From Brachionus rotundiformis (taxonomy: Eukaryota > Rotifera > Eurotatoria > Ploima > Brachionidae), in the NCBI GenBank assembly GCA_016802295.1, contig JAESIW010000071.1:520507-584506 (forward strand): DNA of 64,000 nucleotides, read 5' to 3'. Under the pieces are notes generated by a model. That model was not told where the DNA came from, made no database searches, and worked only from the letters and a program-made list of their open reading frames with translations. This document shows positions 47,341 to 57,073 of the stretch, one piece after another. Position numbers and translations under genes: made by a program. Numbering within the stretch: position 1 is the stretch's first letter; the number at the start of each line of letters is the position of its first letter.

Positions 47341-47841
47341 ATGTCTGTAATACACATAAGTGAATCGGCCGAATTTCAGAAATTGATTTCAACAGGGGTC
47401 GCCTTGGTCGACTTTTCGGCGTCCTGGTGCGGACCGTGCAAACGAGTTGAGCCAATATTTAAGGAATTAGCCAAAGAGAATCCCACTGTTAAGTTCATTC
47501 ATGTGGATGTCGATGAGGCCTCAGATTCCATGCCAAATGAATTGGAAAATGTATCCGGTGTGCCGCATTTTGAGCTTTTTCACAATGGTGTCAAAATTTC
47601 CCAATTTGCTGGTGCCAATTTGAACAGAATTCGCGAAAGTGTCATATTTTTAAAGTCTAAGCTAGAACCTCCTAAAGAAGAATTGCCGAAAGAAGAACCA
47701 GCTAAAGAGACTGGCAAAGAAGAACCAGTAAAAGACGAACAAGCTCAAGAGGAGACCAAAGTTGAGGAGAATAAACCAGAATCGAAAAAAGAGGAAATAA
47801 ATGAAGAGAAAAAGTCTAATGAGGAAAATAAAGATAATTAA
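47341..47841 (+). CDS. TXN: Thioredoxin with a charged C-terminal tail
   Basis: Cytosolic-type disulfide reductase, 166 residues, intronless. The thioredoxin domain occupies about 1-107, with the redox centre WCGPC at 29-33 inside DFSASWCGPCKRVEP, the VDVDE strand and the cis-proline motif GVPHFELF. A Lys/Glu-rich tail of about 58 residues follows (repeated KEEP/KEELPKE patterns), with no structured domain. There is no signal peptide. Canonical thioredoxins are about 105 residues, so the tail is the unusual part. It resembles low-complexity solubility or localisation tails and could bind basic partners; that is inference. A TATA box lies 51 bp upstream. Confidence 0.92.
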   Translation: MSVIHISESAEFQKLISTGVALVDFSASWCGPCKRVEPIFKELAKENPTVKFIHVDVDEASDSMPNELENVSGVPHFELFHNGVKISQFAGANLNRIRESVIFLKSKLEPPKEELPKEEPAKETGKEEPVKDEQAQEETKVEENKPESKKEEINEEKKSNEENKDN

Positions 47842-48779
47842 GTCTTTTTGTTCTAGAATTTTTTGTGTTCTTATTTACCAATAAATTAAGATGGTAAAAA
47901 AATTTGTTTTTTTTTTTCAATTTTAATTAATAATTTAAATCATAAAAATAGATAGTTTTAGATAGATCTCACTTCAACCTTGATCAACTATATAATAGAT
48001 AAATACTTTCCAAGAGCGTTTATATTTAAATAAAATTGAACTATTTAATTTTTTTTTAATTTTATCTTAGATTTAAAATTCAATAAAATTATCTAAAATT
48101 AAGTATTCTAAAATTTTAATTAATAATTTAAATCATAAAAATAGATAGTTTTAGATAGATCTCACTTCAACCTTGATCAACTATATAATAGATAAAGACT
48201 TTCCAGGAGCGTTTATAGTTAAATAAAACTGAACTATTTAATTTTTTAAAAATTTTATCTTAGATTTAAAATTCAATAAAATTATCTAAAATTAAGTATT
48301 CTAAAATTTTTGATTAATTTATTATCAAATAAATAAGTACCACTCCTTAAAACTATGCTAAGATTGTCTCTTATCTTTTAGCAAAAAAAGCTCGTGCCAA
48401 GAATATTTTAAATTTTAGCTAAAATTTAACTTAAGCTCGACAAAAATACATCCTAAATTAAATAAAATGAAAATATATCTTGTTAAATTTTATCTAAAAA
48501 TTCAACCGTGACTAATTCTTTAAAAAATATTCCAAAAGTCTGAACCATCTAAAGGAATTACCAATTTTGCATTCCAAAAAAAGTATTTTTTAACCTTAAA
48601 GATTTAATAAAAATTAAAGTTTGTTTTAAATAATTTAGAACAAATTTAGATAATTTTTTTTTGTTGAAAAATGTTTATTAAAAATATCCTGAAAATTTAA
48701 TTAAATAAAAATAATACAAAAATTGAAATTAATTAATTTAATTTTTTAAAAAAGAACTGATTAATTATGGACAAAAAAA
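47842..48779. other. Intergenic with tandem duplication
   Basis: Convergent 3' flanks of thioredoxin and LIG4. It contains a 193-bp tandem duplication at 47921-48310; the rest is featureless AT-rich DNA. Confidence 0.55.
47921..48310. repeat. Two-copy tandem repeat, 193-bp period
   Basis: Copies start at 47921 and 48114 with TTTTAATTAATAATTTAAAT. They share AGATAGATCTCACTTCAACC and TAAAATTAAGTATTCTAAAA with only scattered substitutions (for example AAATACTTTCCAAGAG versus AAAGACTTTCCAGGAG). No coding frame. Confidence 0.9.
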
Positions 48780-51584
48780 TTATAAAACATAACTAAGCTC
48801 ATCTCTTAGTCTAGCAACCTTTATGGAATCCAAAATCCATTCACTTGATATCACTCTAAATTTCCTATTTCTTTTTTTATTAATTGCCTTTATCTGTTCT
48901 AGTCTGGTCAAATCGTTTTTGTCAATAATGCAATGAGTTACATTGGTGTCAATTTTGTTCAACACAAATCCGCCGTACCATCTAGCCTTCAATTCGACCA
49001 AATCCAGACCACTCTTATTCATTTTTACATCACCATTTATTCTATTATAACTATCGAAATAAAATAAACACATCCTAAAAAGGCCATATTTAGAATTATC
49101 TGGAAAATATTTGTTCTCTAGCTCAGCTATTTGGTTCCTTAGTTTCATTTTAAACTCAAGATCCATCAATGGTTTAAATTCTTCGCTGGCAAAAGAGCCA
49201 CTATGGAACATTTCTTTTAAATATTCCACATTAACATCATCTGTATAGCTGTCTCCATACGAATCGTAGAGATTGGCAAATATTTGCTTAGTCTCAGATT
49301 TAGAGTGGATCATATCACTAGGTCTCCATTGGTACAGCCGGCCATCACTAATGCATCTTTCCAACCACTCTGTTTTGACTATGTCATAGGCTTCTGTTTT
49401 TATATAGGATTTGATTCTATGCGTGCATCGATTAGCTATAATACAAAAAGTATTCTTGGTCGCATTTTGAACCAATTCACCGCCAAATTGGACTACACAT
49501 TTCTCCAAAGCATTTTTCATCTTTAAATCATTTTCTATTAGAATGCAAAACTCTTTATCTTGAAACAAATCTCCAGCTTTCTCGACCATAATGGGATCTA
49601 TGCCTCTGTAAATGCTACCAACTGTTGTCTTTGCTGTTCTGTTAACAACTCGTCTTTTTCTCTTGCTAGGACTTGGTCCATCGTCCTCAAAATTTAGTTC
49701 ATTGTCCATTTCAGCCAAATCTAAATGGCGAGTGGTCAATTTTCCCGAATTTTTGTTCCTCAACTCCTCAAACTCGCTAAGTTTCATGCACTCGAACCAT
49801 TCTTTATCAGGACGAAACTTTTCCAATCTGGGAAAACGCAGTGTACAACCAGTCTTGTATTTATCACTTGAATTAACCTCAACTGCCTTTACCTGAACTA
49901 TTACCGAGTCTTTGGGCTCTATCCACAAATCTGGCTTCTCATAGCCAAGCTCCAAATGAATCGGAGCACATTTTTTATCAAATTTTTTCCATTTATCTGC
50001 CAATTTATGATTATATTCAAGCAATTCTTTATGAGTATAGCCTGAACCTATTTTGCACAGAGAATAGAATTTTTTATCTGTCTCATCTTCACCACTATTT
50101 GGCTCTTGATCGACCATAAGGCCGACCAGAAAATGTGATATCAAACCAGCACGTCTTCCAGATCCATAATAGCCTCCAAGAACAATCAAATCCAAGTCAT
50201 CATTTAAACCAATCATGTAGTCTGGCTTAACTTTGTACCATCCACCTCCGCGCTGACTCGGCTTGTAAACCGATTCAGGATCTTTGACCACAATACCCTC
50301 TAGCCTTGAATCAATTGCTTTGTTCAGCGCCTCAACCACTTGTTGATTACTGCGCGCTTTTTCCTGCACTGAATACTGAATTCTTCCCTCTATTTCCGTA
50401 AAGCATTTACGAATGAACTCAATCCTTTGTTTCAAAGGTTTATTGGTCAACACTGTGTCATTGTACAACAAAATGTCAAAAACACAAAAGCATGTCTGTA
50501 TTGAATCGTATTGTCTGGCTGATTTGACATCTATGTCGTCACCTTTGGACAAGAGCAATTTTTCCTTGCTGTTATAAGCGCACATTTCTCCATCAAGGAT
50601 GATGTTAGTGGCCTCGCTGGACAAAGCATTGAATATGAATGGAGTCAACGATCCAGAGTGAATGTCCGAGCCAAATGTTTCTGTGTAGTCATGACCATTG
50701 CGTGAAAAGTACATAAATTTGTTGCCAATTTTATGCATTTGGAACCTTTCTCCATCGAATTTTGTTTCAATGTAGAACTCGCGTCCAGCTAGTAGCTCCT
50801 CTATCTTGTTTGGTTTGGCCTTTTCGCCAAGCATTGGCCGGCACGCTGAGCCAACTTGAACTCCTAATTCATTGAATCTCTTCTCAGGATCATTCAACAT
50901 TGAGCATACTTTTTCTATATTGGATGTAAAATTATAAACATCCAAAGCATCTGGATGGAATGCGTCCAAGATAACAGTCTCTTTGATACCAATTTTTAGG
51001 TCTTTGATTATTATGCGAATCAGCCATTTGAGCTGCGTTGCTGAGAGATTCAGTAGCAAGTGCTTGATTGAATTGTTAACTTCTCTTTGGCCATCTTTGC
51101 CTTTGGCGTTATTCAAAGCAATTTGATCCAGGTGATGGTTTACTTCAGCCATGTTCAAAGTAAGGTCCTCTCGGCAGCGATTTTTTAGAACAAAATAAGC
51201 CGTATTGGCAAAATCGCCCTCAGATTTTATTTTTGTTGGTGCTCGATAGTTAAGCAGTTTGACCGCATCATCGGTCTTTGAACCAATGCACAGCGCATCT
51301 ATCAAATATTTGGCCAATTTGGTCTCCTTTAGTCCATACACTCGGTCATCATCGTGGGGCAAAAGTAACCTCATCACTGGATAAAAATTGTTATCTAGAC
51401 TATGCTCTTTGGCCGTCTGACGCCAATACTCAATGAATTTTTTTACCAAATTTTTCTTTTCCTCAATTTTGCCAGTCTTGCGAGGGATCTCATCTATCTT
51501 AATTATTTGTTCAAGCAAATTACAAAACGATTTAAAGCTGATTTGGGTGCCTGGACTTGACAACACAAGAATTTTATTTTCCAT
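48780..51584 (-). CDS. LIG4: DNA ligase IV
   Basis: ATP-dependent ligase that seals double-strand breaks in non-homologous end joining together with XRCC4. A single exon of 934 residues, as in vertebrates where LIG4 coding sequence is also intronless. The N-terminal DNA-binding domain is about 1-240, and the nucleotidyltransferase has the adenylated lysine Lys275 in ETKFDGERFQMH. Further motifs are FSRNGHDYTETFG, ILDGEMCAYN, EGIVVKDPESVYKPSQRGGGWYKVKPDY and the OB-fold SVIVQVKAVEVN with FPRLEKFRPDKEW. Two BRCT domains follow at about 690-775 and 850-934, separated by the XRCC4-interacting linker (DSYGDSYTDDVNVEYLKEMF). All catalytic motifs are present. Confidence 0.95.
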   Translation of the reverse strand: MENKILVLSSPGTQISFKSFCNLLEQIIKIDEIPRKTGKIEEKKNLVKKFIEYWRQTAKEHSLDNNFYPVMRLLLPHDDDRVYGLKETKLAKYLIDALCIGSKTDDAVKLLNYRAPTKIKSEGDFANTAYFVLKNRCREDLTLNMAEVNHHLDQIALNNAKGKDGQREVNNSIKHLLLNLSATQLKWLIRIIIKDLKIGIKETVILDAFHPDALDVYNFTSNIEKVCSMLNDPEKRFNELGVQVGSACRPMLGEKAKPNKIEELLAGREFYIETKFDGERFQMHKIGNKFMYFSRNGHDYTETFGSDIHSGSLTPFIFNALSSEATNIILDGEMCAYNSKEKLLLSKGDDIDVKSARQYDSIQTCFCVFDILLYNDTVLTNKPLKQRIEFIRKCFTEIEGRIQYSVQEKARSNQQVVEALNKAIDSRLEGIVVKDPESVYKPSQRGGGWYKVKPDYMIGLNDDLDLIVLGGYYGSGRRAGLISHFLVGLMVDQEPNSGEDETDKKFYSLCKIGSGYTHKELLEYNHKLADKWKKFDKKCAPIHLELGYEKPDLWIEPKDSVIVQVKAVEVNSSDKYKTGCTLRFPRLEKFRPDKEWFECMKLSEFEELRNKNSGKLTTRHLDLAEMDNELNFEDDGPSPSKRKRRVVNRTAKTTVGSIYRGIDPIMVEKAGDLFQDKEFCILIENDLKMKNALEKCVVQFGGELVQNATKNTFCIIANRCTHRIKSYIKTEAYDIVKTEWLERCISDGRLYQWRPSDMIHSKSETKQIFANLYDSYGDSYTDDVNVEYLKEMFHSGSFASEEFKPLMDLEFKMKLRNQIAELENKYFPDNSKYGLFRMCLFYFDSYNRINGDVKMNKSGLDLVELKARWYGGFVLNKIDTNVTHCIIDKNDLTRLEQIKAINKKRNRKFRVISSEWILDSIKVARLRDELSYVL

Positions 51585-52025
51585 AATTTTATTTATTTTT
51601 ATTCAAAAAATAAAAAAAATTAAATCAAATACTTTTTGAATTATTAAAATTAACATTTTATCATGTTAAGACATGTTAAGAGTCTTTCCAAGCTAAACTG
51701 GTACAATTTTTGGTTATTTGTCAAACAGAGTTTAAATATTTTTATACTTTTTCTTAATTAATTTTTTAAAATTTAATTATCTTTCAATATTTTAGAGAAA
51801 TAAAAGAAAAATTAAAATTATTATCAAAAAATAATCAATACTTAGAATAATAAAAAATTTTATTTTCCATCTAAACTTTAGTTGATTAAAAATAAAACAA
51901 TTTTTCTCAATAAATTTATTTTTATTTATTAATCTAAATCTTAATTTTAATATGATGTTCATTTTTCTAAATTTTTAAGCAACTTGAACTAATCCAAAGC
52001 ATTTTTCTTAATTTAGTTAAATTAA
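51585..52025. other. Divergent intergenic LIG4 / HEICH protein
   Basis: AT-rich, featureless. It should hold both promoters. Confidence 0.5.
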
Positions 52026-53177
52026 ATGGCGGCAAGTTTATTTTTAAATTACTTTGAGAAAAACATTCAAAATTTTGACTTCAAAAAATTCAAAAATGAT
52101 AATCTTGACCAACTCTCTCCAGTCAAAATGTCTATTGATTACTTAGATGATAACGAAGAAAAGATTCTTGTTCAATTTAGAGATGTTATTATATCTAATT
52201 TGGGACTGAATCATTATTTTTTTAAAGATAATCATGATCTAAAAGTATACCACTGTATTGGTAAGCTTCTTGAAGAGACACGAGACGGAGTTAAGACAAA
52301 AGATCAAGTCGCTCAATTAACTTTGCTTCTTCATTTATCCAAGTCATTGATTGAAGAAAAATCAAAATGGGATTTATTTTCAATTTTGTTACCAAGTCTC
52401 AAGATAATAAGTAGTCCGGATTTTGAATATAAAACAGACTTGGTTAAACTTTTTAATAGTATAAAAAAAAGTCAAAGAATAGCTCAAAAGATCAAGTCTA
52501 CTGTAAAATCAATTACTGGTTTACAGGAAATAAAATTCAATTTTGAAACTTTATCAATGACACTTTTCCAAGTGCGAATTCATGGTTTGAATGGATTCGC
52601 TGGAATTAATGGCATATTTGTTAGTTTGAATTCAATTATAAGATTTTTAGCTGGCCTGCCTGAAAAATACAATCATGGTCAAATATTGGAAATTTTAAGT
52701 CTAAGCATGGCACGTCTAATAGTTCATGAAATATGTCATGTGGTATTGCGAAAGGTTTTGAATGACTTTAATGCTTCAAGTCCAAGTTTTTCAGCTGAGA
52801 AGCAATTTTTTCCAGACACTTCAAATTATGAAATGATAGAAGCAGGAATTTTAGCTGAGAAAGAAGTTTTTTCGGAAAGAATAAATTGGACTCTTTCTGC
52901 CGAAATGGAAGACTTTGATTTGGCTTACTGTGCAGACTTTTTGAACCAAGTAATTCATTTACCAGTTAATGAATATTCATCTGAATCACCAAAATTCGAT
53001 TTGAGAAGATCTGGCTGTGTATTAAATACAAATAGAATAAATTATATGGCCATTGATTTAGAAGAGAAGAAATGGAAATGTTTTGAACTATTTTCTTTGA
53101 ATAAAAATAACTTTTATATAAAAAATTCTTTTAATTTATTAGAATCTGTGAATCTTACCACATTAGACAAAAATTAA
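52026..53177 (+). CDS. Uncharacterised protein with HEICH zinc-peptidase-like motif
   Basis: Intronless 383-residue protein without a recognised family. The N-terminal 170 residues look alpha-helical and charged. Residues 185-210 (RIHGLNGFAGINGIFVSLNS) resemble a strand-turn element before a helix. The helix at 226-241 reads LSMARLIVHEICHVVLR and contains H234-E235-x-x-H238, the HExxH signature of zinc metallopeptidases. Downstream, IEAGILAEKEVF offers Glu272, Glu278 or Glu280 as a possible third ligand, as in gluzincins. There is no signal peptide or membrane segment, so it is probably cytosolic. The arrangement suggests a single-domain gluzincin, but HExxH occurs by chance, so function is unproven. 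Confidence 0.75.
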   Translation: MAASLFLNYFEKNIQNFDFKKFKNDNLDQLSPVKMSIDYLDDNEEKILVQFRDVIISNLGLNHYFFKDNHDLKVYHCIGKLLEETRDGVKTKDQVAQLTLLLHLSKSLIEEKSKWDLFSILLPSLKIISSPDFEYKTDLVKLFNSIKKSQRIAQKIKSTVKSITGLQEIKFNFETLSMTLFQVRIHGLNGFAGINGIFVSLNSIIRFLAGLPEKYNHGQILEILSLSMARLIVHEICHVVLRKVLNDFNASSPSFSAEKQFFPDTSNYEMIEAGILAEKEVFSERINWTLSAEMEDFDLAYCADFLNQVIHLPVNEYSSESPKFDLRRSGCVLNTNRINYMAIDLEEKKWKCFELFSLNKNNFYIKNSFNLLESVNLTTLDKN

Positions 53178-53807
53178 AAAGATGGAACATGCAAGCACCA
53201 ATGTGGCCATGCTTAACTTAAAATTCGAGCAAAATTCTAATTAATTAATTTTAAATTGTTTAATCAGTCTAAAATCTGAAAGAAAACTTTTCATTTAGTT
53301 TTAAAAAGTTTTTTATTTTAAAGATGTAATAACTTTTTTTTAATAAAAATTTCAATTTTTTAAGTAAATAAATCTTTTTATATTGAAAAAGTTTAATTAT
53401 TTTTAATTAAGAAAAAATAAAAATTTTATTGAAAAAAACTTTCAATTTTAGAAAAATGGAAGAAAAATTTAATTTGTGACAGATGGCATAATTTTTTTAC
53501 TCCCATTTAAATTTCAATTAATTTTTTTAACTCAATATAAAGAGTTTTAATTTTAATATGTGATGTTTTTTAATTAAAGGGAAACGGGTTTTTTCTGTTT
53601 AGTTTACAAATTCATTAAATTTACTTCTAAAAATATCAATCAATTTTGAAAGTAATGTAAATGGTTTAAAATACCAGGAAACATTTAAATTATTAATAAA
53701 CTGCTTTTTTCAAAATAGTAAAGTGATTAAATAATAATAATCAATATCTTTAATAAAAAAAAAACAGTTATAAAAATCTTAACAAATAATTTCTCAATGA
53801 TTATAAA
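53178..53807. other. Intergenic containing a truncated duplicate
   Basis: The first ~300 bp are a relic of the RING-end/DEG-ENaC-start segment (listed separately). The remainder is AT-rich and should include the promoter of DEG/ENaC copy 1. Confidence 0.55.
53195..53490 (+). pseudogene. Relic of duplicated DEG/ENaC promoter and start codon
   Basis: Aligns in order with about 56708-57095. AATGTGGCCATG matches the last codons of the RING gene; AATTGTTTAATCAGTCT and a following AT-rich stretch match the intergenic DNA. ATGGAAGAAAAATTTAATTTG at 53456 matches the start of DEG/ENaC copy 2 and stops after seven codons (TGA). So part of a [RING 3' end - promoter - channel start] unit was duplicated here and truncated. 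Confidence 0.65.
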
Positions 53808-55229
53808 ATGGATTTAAAAAAAGAAATAACTTTAAGTCGACAAATACGAAATGAAATTGTGGATCTAATTCTTTCATCAACTGGTCATGGATATCCAAAT
53901 ATTCTTAAAGCTAAAAGTATTTCCATTAAACTTGTATGGGCATTTTTCACATGTATATCTACGAGTCTTTGCATTTATCTAATAATAGAGAGTATACTTA
54001 GTTATCTTGATTATGAAGTGGTGACCAAAACAAGAGTTGTCAATGAATATGGTTCAATTTTTCCAACAGTAACTGTCTGTAATATTAACTACTTTACTTC
54101 AAACTATTCAGAGATATTCATAGAAAATTTTCAAAATCAATCGAATATAAAAATAAATCCATTGAATACTTTATTTGAGACGCTAGCAAAAATGGCATCT
54201 AAACAGGAAGAATATAAATTTTTGAGTGAAAAATATGGCGATTCTAATAAAAAGTTAATAATTAGCTGCCAATACAATTATTTTGGATGTAATTCAACTG
54301 ATTTCAAGTTTTTTTTGCATCCAAATTATGGTAACTGCTTCCAATTTAATTCAGCTTTTAATTCAGAAGGTAAAAAATTAAAACCTCAAGAAACCGTAAC
54401 CAAAGAGAGGATATCGGGCTTAAGACTTATACTAAATATAAGTGTGGCACAAAAATTAAGATTTATGACTCCCAGTTTAGGAGCTGTCATATTCATACAT
54501 AACCAAACAACTTATCCAACAATGGTTGATGAAATCACAGTAGCACCCAAGACAGAGACAAATATTGCGATTTCCAGAACATTTTACAAATCTCAACCAA
54601 AGCCGTACAGCAATTGTGACGGAAATACAGATGACATCAACAGCTATGACTCTGAGTTCTACAAATTGGTACATGAGAATGCAGGAGCATACAGCCAAGT
54701 TTTATGCTTTCGTCAGTGCATTCAGAAGAACTTTATTGATAAATGCGGATGTTTTTTGGCCGAATATCCTTGTTTCTATGAAGCAAAACCTTGTAATATA
54801 ACACTTTGGCAAACTTGTATCGGTAAAGTGTTTCAGGAAATAGGAGAATATTTGAATACTATTTGCCGAAAGAATTGTCCTCTGGAATGTGAAGGGATGC
54901 GTTTTGATAAAACAGTATCTACAAATCAATTTTCCAACAAAAATTACGAGGATTTTGTTGTCAATTACAATGGACCAGATGCTTTCTATTTTAATAAAAC
55001 TTTTGATAGCTCTGAACTAGCATTGGTTAATGTTTATTATGGAAATCTAGGATACACATCAGTAACTGAAAATCCAGCAACCAATGTAGTTTCATTGCTT
55101 TCCAATATTGGTGGCGTGGCTGGACTTTTCCTTGGCGTTAGTTTTCTTACATTTGTAGAAATAATCGAAATATTCATTACAATTATTTATGTAATCAAAA
55201 AAAGAAATAGAGTAAAATCGGGATTTTAA
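53808..55229 (+). CDS. DEG/ENaC cation channel, copy 1
   Basis: Intronless 473-residue subunit of a trimeric amiloride-type sodium channel, plasma membrane. The gating motif SSTGHGYPNI has His27-Gly28 ahead of TM1 (about 38-65). TVCNINYF opens the cysteine-rich ectodomain, which includes GNCFQFN, the block NQTTYPTMVDEITVAPKTET, and the finger/knuckle Cys motifs CFRQCIQKNFIDKCGC and CPLEC. TM2 lies at about 425-462 and carries the selectivity filter G-V-S in GLFLGVSFLTFVEIIEI. Relatives include FMRFamide-gated and pickpocket-type channels; the ligand cannot be deduced. It is the first member of a four-copy cluster, on the same strand as all others. Confidence 0.9.
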   Translation: MDLKKEITLSRQIRNEIVDLILSSTGHGYPNILKAKSISIKLVWAFFTCISTSLCIYLIIESILSYLDYEVVTKTRVVNEYGSIFPTVTVCNINYFTSNYSEIFIENFQNQSNIKINPLNTLFETLAKMASKQEEYKFLSEKYGDSNKKLIISCQYNYFGCNSTDFKFFLHPNYGNCFQFNSAFNSEGKKLKPQETVTKERISGLRLILNISVAQKLRFMTPSLGAVIFIHNQTTYPTMVDEITVAPKTETNIAISRTFYKSQPKPYSNCDGNTDDINSYDSEFYKLVHENAGAYSQVLCFRQCIQKNFIDKCGCFLAEYPCFYEAKPCNITLWQTCIGKVFQEIGEYLNTICRKNCPLECEGMRFDKTVSTNQFSNKNYEDFVVNYNGPDAFYFNKTFDSSELALVNVYYGNLGYTSVTENPATNVVSLLSNIGGVAGLFLGVSFLTFVEIIEIFITIIYVIKKRNRVKSGF

Positions 55230-55534
55230 ATTTAAAATTTTTTTTCCAAATTTTTAAAATTTAGATACCTAATACATTCATTTAAACATTTAATATAGAA
55301 AAATTGATAATTTAAATATTTATTTTTAAGAGTTATTCAAATAACTTAAATTATTTATTTATTGATAAAAAATTTAATTAACTAGTCAAAAATTATTTCA
55401 TTTCCATAAAAAGTAAAAAAACTCTATCCTTAACAACAACGCCTATATATTAAATTTAATTATTGCGAAATTAAGCTTTAAAATAATTTTACTTTTTGTT
55501 TTATTAATCATCACTTTTACTTTAATTTTTTAAA
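55230..55534. other. Intergenic, AT-rich
   Basis: Between DEG/ENaC copy 1 and the RING gene. Nothing recognised. Confidence 0.5.
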
Positions 55535-56727
55535 ATGGAGTCTGGTACATCAACTAATAATACTAATATTAGTTTGGTCCAAGAGCCGAAACCATTTGTT
55601 GATGAATTTGTTGATGCTAGTGAACAGTTAAATGAAGGTCAAACAGATAGCGATGAAGAAATATTCTATGACTTAAGTGCCGACTTAGACTCTTTTATGG
55701 ACCGTCTGATTGAAAAAAGAAGAAAGTAAGGTAAAAGTTTGCTCAAATTGGTTTTAATAAGAAAAAAAACTTATTAAGTGAGATAGCCATTGAATTAAGA
55801 CGGCTTAACTACACTGATCAGTCTAGTAATCGCTCAAGGTTAGAAACTTGGTTTCAAAGCAATGTCCAGAATGAGCGTGTTTTCCGCTCATCGACAATCC
55901 AGAGCGAAATTGCGCAATTGAGCTCAATTGGTAGCGTTTCGCGAGTCTTGTCCACTTCGAGAGTGCAAATTGAATCAGTACTTCAGAATATGGTAAGAAG
56001 AGAACCGCAAGTAGAACAGAGAAATAATCAAATTCAAACAACAACGCCAGCTGAGCAGTCCAGAGTTGCCAATGAGTTTACTTTGGCCATAAATGAGTTA
56101 AGTAGAGAGCAGGTCATAGAAGAGATAAGTGAATTGGTTCACCGACAAGTTGTTTCTAATTCTCTTCGTTCTGACTTTAGAACTATTTTAGAAGACAGAG
56201 TTATGGATCGTTTGAACAGAATTGGGTCAGATGGTTCACGAACTAGAGAATTTATTCAAAATTTACCACACAATGGTGCAATTAGGCGAAATGACTTCAC
56301 CAATTTAAATTTGAATGATGATGCTGAATCAGTTTCATCAATAGAAACTAGGATACGTGGTGCTGGCAATTCAAGAGAGATCAAAAATCTCAAAAAAGAA
56401 ATATCTGAGCTTAAAAATTTGATCAAACTTTCATTCGAACTTCAACTGGACATTCAGGGCTCTTTGAAACAAGAAATAAGTGCTCTCATTAATGGAACTT
56501 TTGGACAAACCGAGTCCAAGAATCTGATCAAATCAGACAAAAATTTGAAGAGTGGTATCTGCATAATCTGTACTGAGGCCGAAAGCAATACAGTTTTTTA
56601 CCAATGTGGCCATTTGTGCGCTTGCTTTCAGTGTTCCATGAATTTGAGGCTAAAAAACCACAATTGTCCTGTTTGTAGAGCACCTATAAAAGACATCATT
56701 AAAGCTTATAAATGTGGCCATGATTAA
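55535..56727 (+). CDS. RING-finger protein, Neuralized-type RING, two exons
   Basis: Probable E3 ubiquitin ligase of 379 residues; exons 55535-55725 and 55779-56727, intron 53 nt. Exon 1 encodes an acidic head (TDSDEEIFYDLSADLDSFMD). The middle is Gln/Ser/Arg-rich and helical, including REQVIEEISELVHRQVVSNSL and DRVMDRLNRI. A coiled coil (IKNLKKEISELKNLIKLSFE) precedes a C-terminal C3HC4/C3HC5 RING at about 325-375: CIICTEAESNTVFYQCGHLC, ACFQC, CPVCRAPIKDIIKAY. The PIKDIIKxY end matches the Neuralized RING, but there are no NHR domains, so it is not a true Neuralized orthologue. A homologue of its last codons also occurs at about 53197, inside a duplicated relic. Confidence 0.8.
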
Positions 56728-57073
56728 TTTAAGACTCGAGTTAGGTTTATTAATTTATTAATTTTTAAAAATTTCATTTTGTCAATGAAATAAAAAAATA
56801 ACAAAACACATTTTTAAAACCATGCTTAATTTGCTTTTATAATTAATTTTTAATTGTTTAATTAGTCTGAAATATGAAAGATAACTTTTAATAAATTTTT
56901 TTAAAAATTTGCTTAATAATTTAAGATTATTTAATATTCTTTTATTGTTTGAATATAATGACTTTTTTTTAGTAAAAATAAAAATAAATTTTTCAAGTTA
57001 AAAATTTGTTTAATTATTTATAATTAAGAAGAAATATAAATTTTGTTGTAAAAAAATTTTCAATTTAAAAAAA
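56728..57073. other. Intergenic, source of a partial duplicate
   Basis: Promoter region of DEG/ENaC copy 2. Its homologue lies at about 53210-53455. Confidence 0.6.

Noticed and set aside
42566..51584. A DNA-repair gene cluster (PMS2 and LIG4)
   Set aside because: The genes are 3 kb apart with unrelated DCAKD and thioredoxin genes between them. Coincidence is the simpler explanation.
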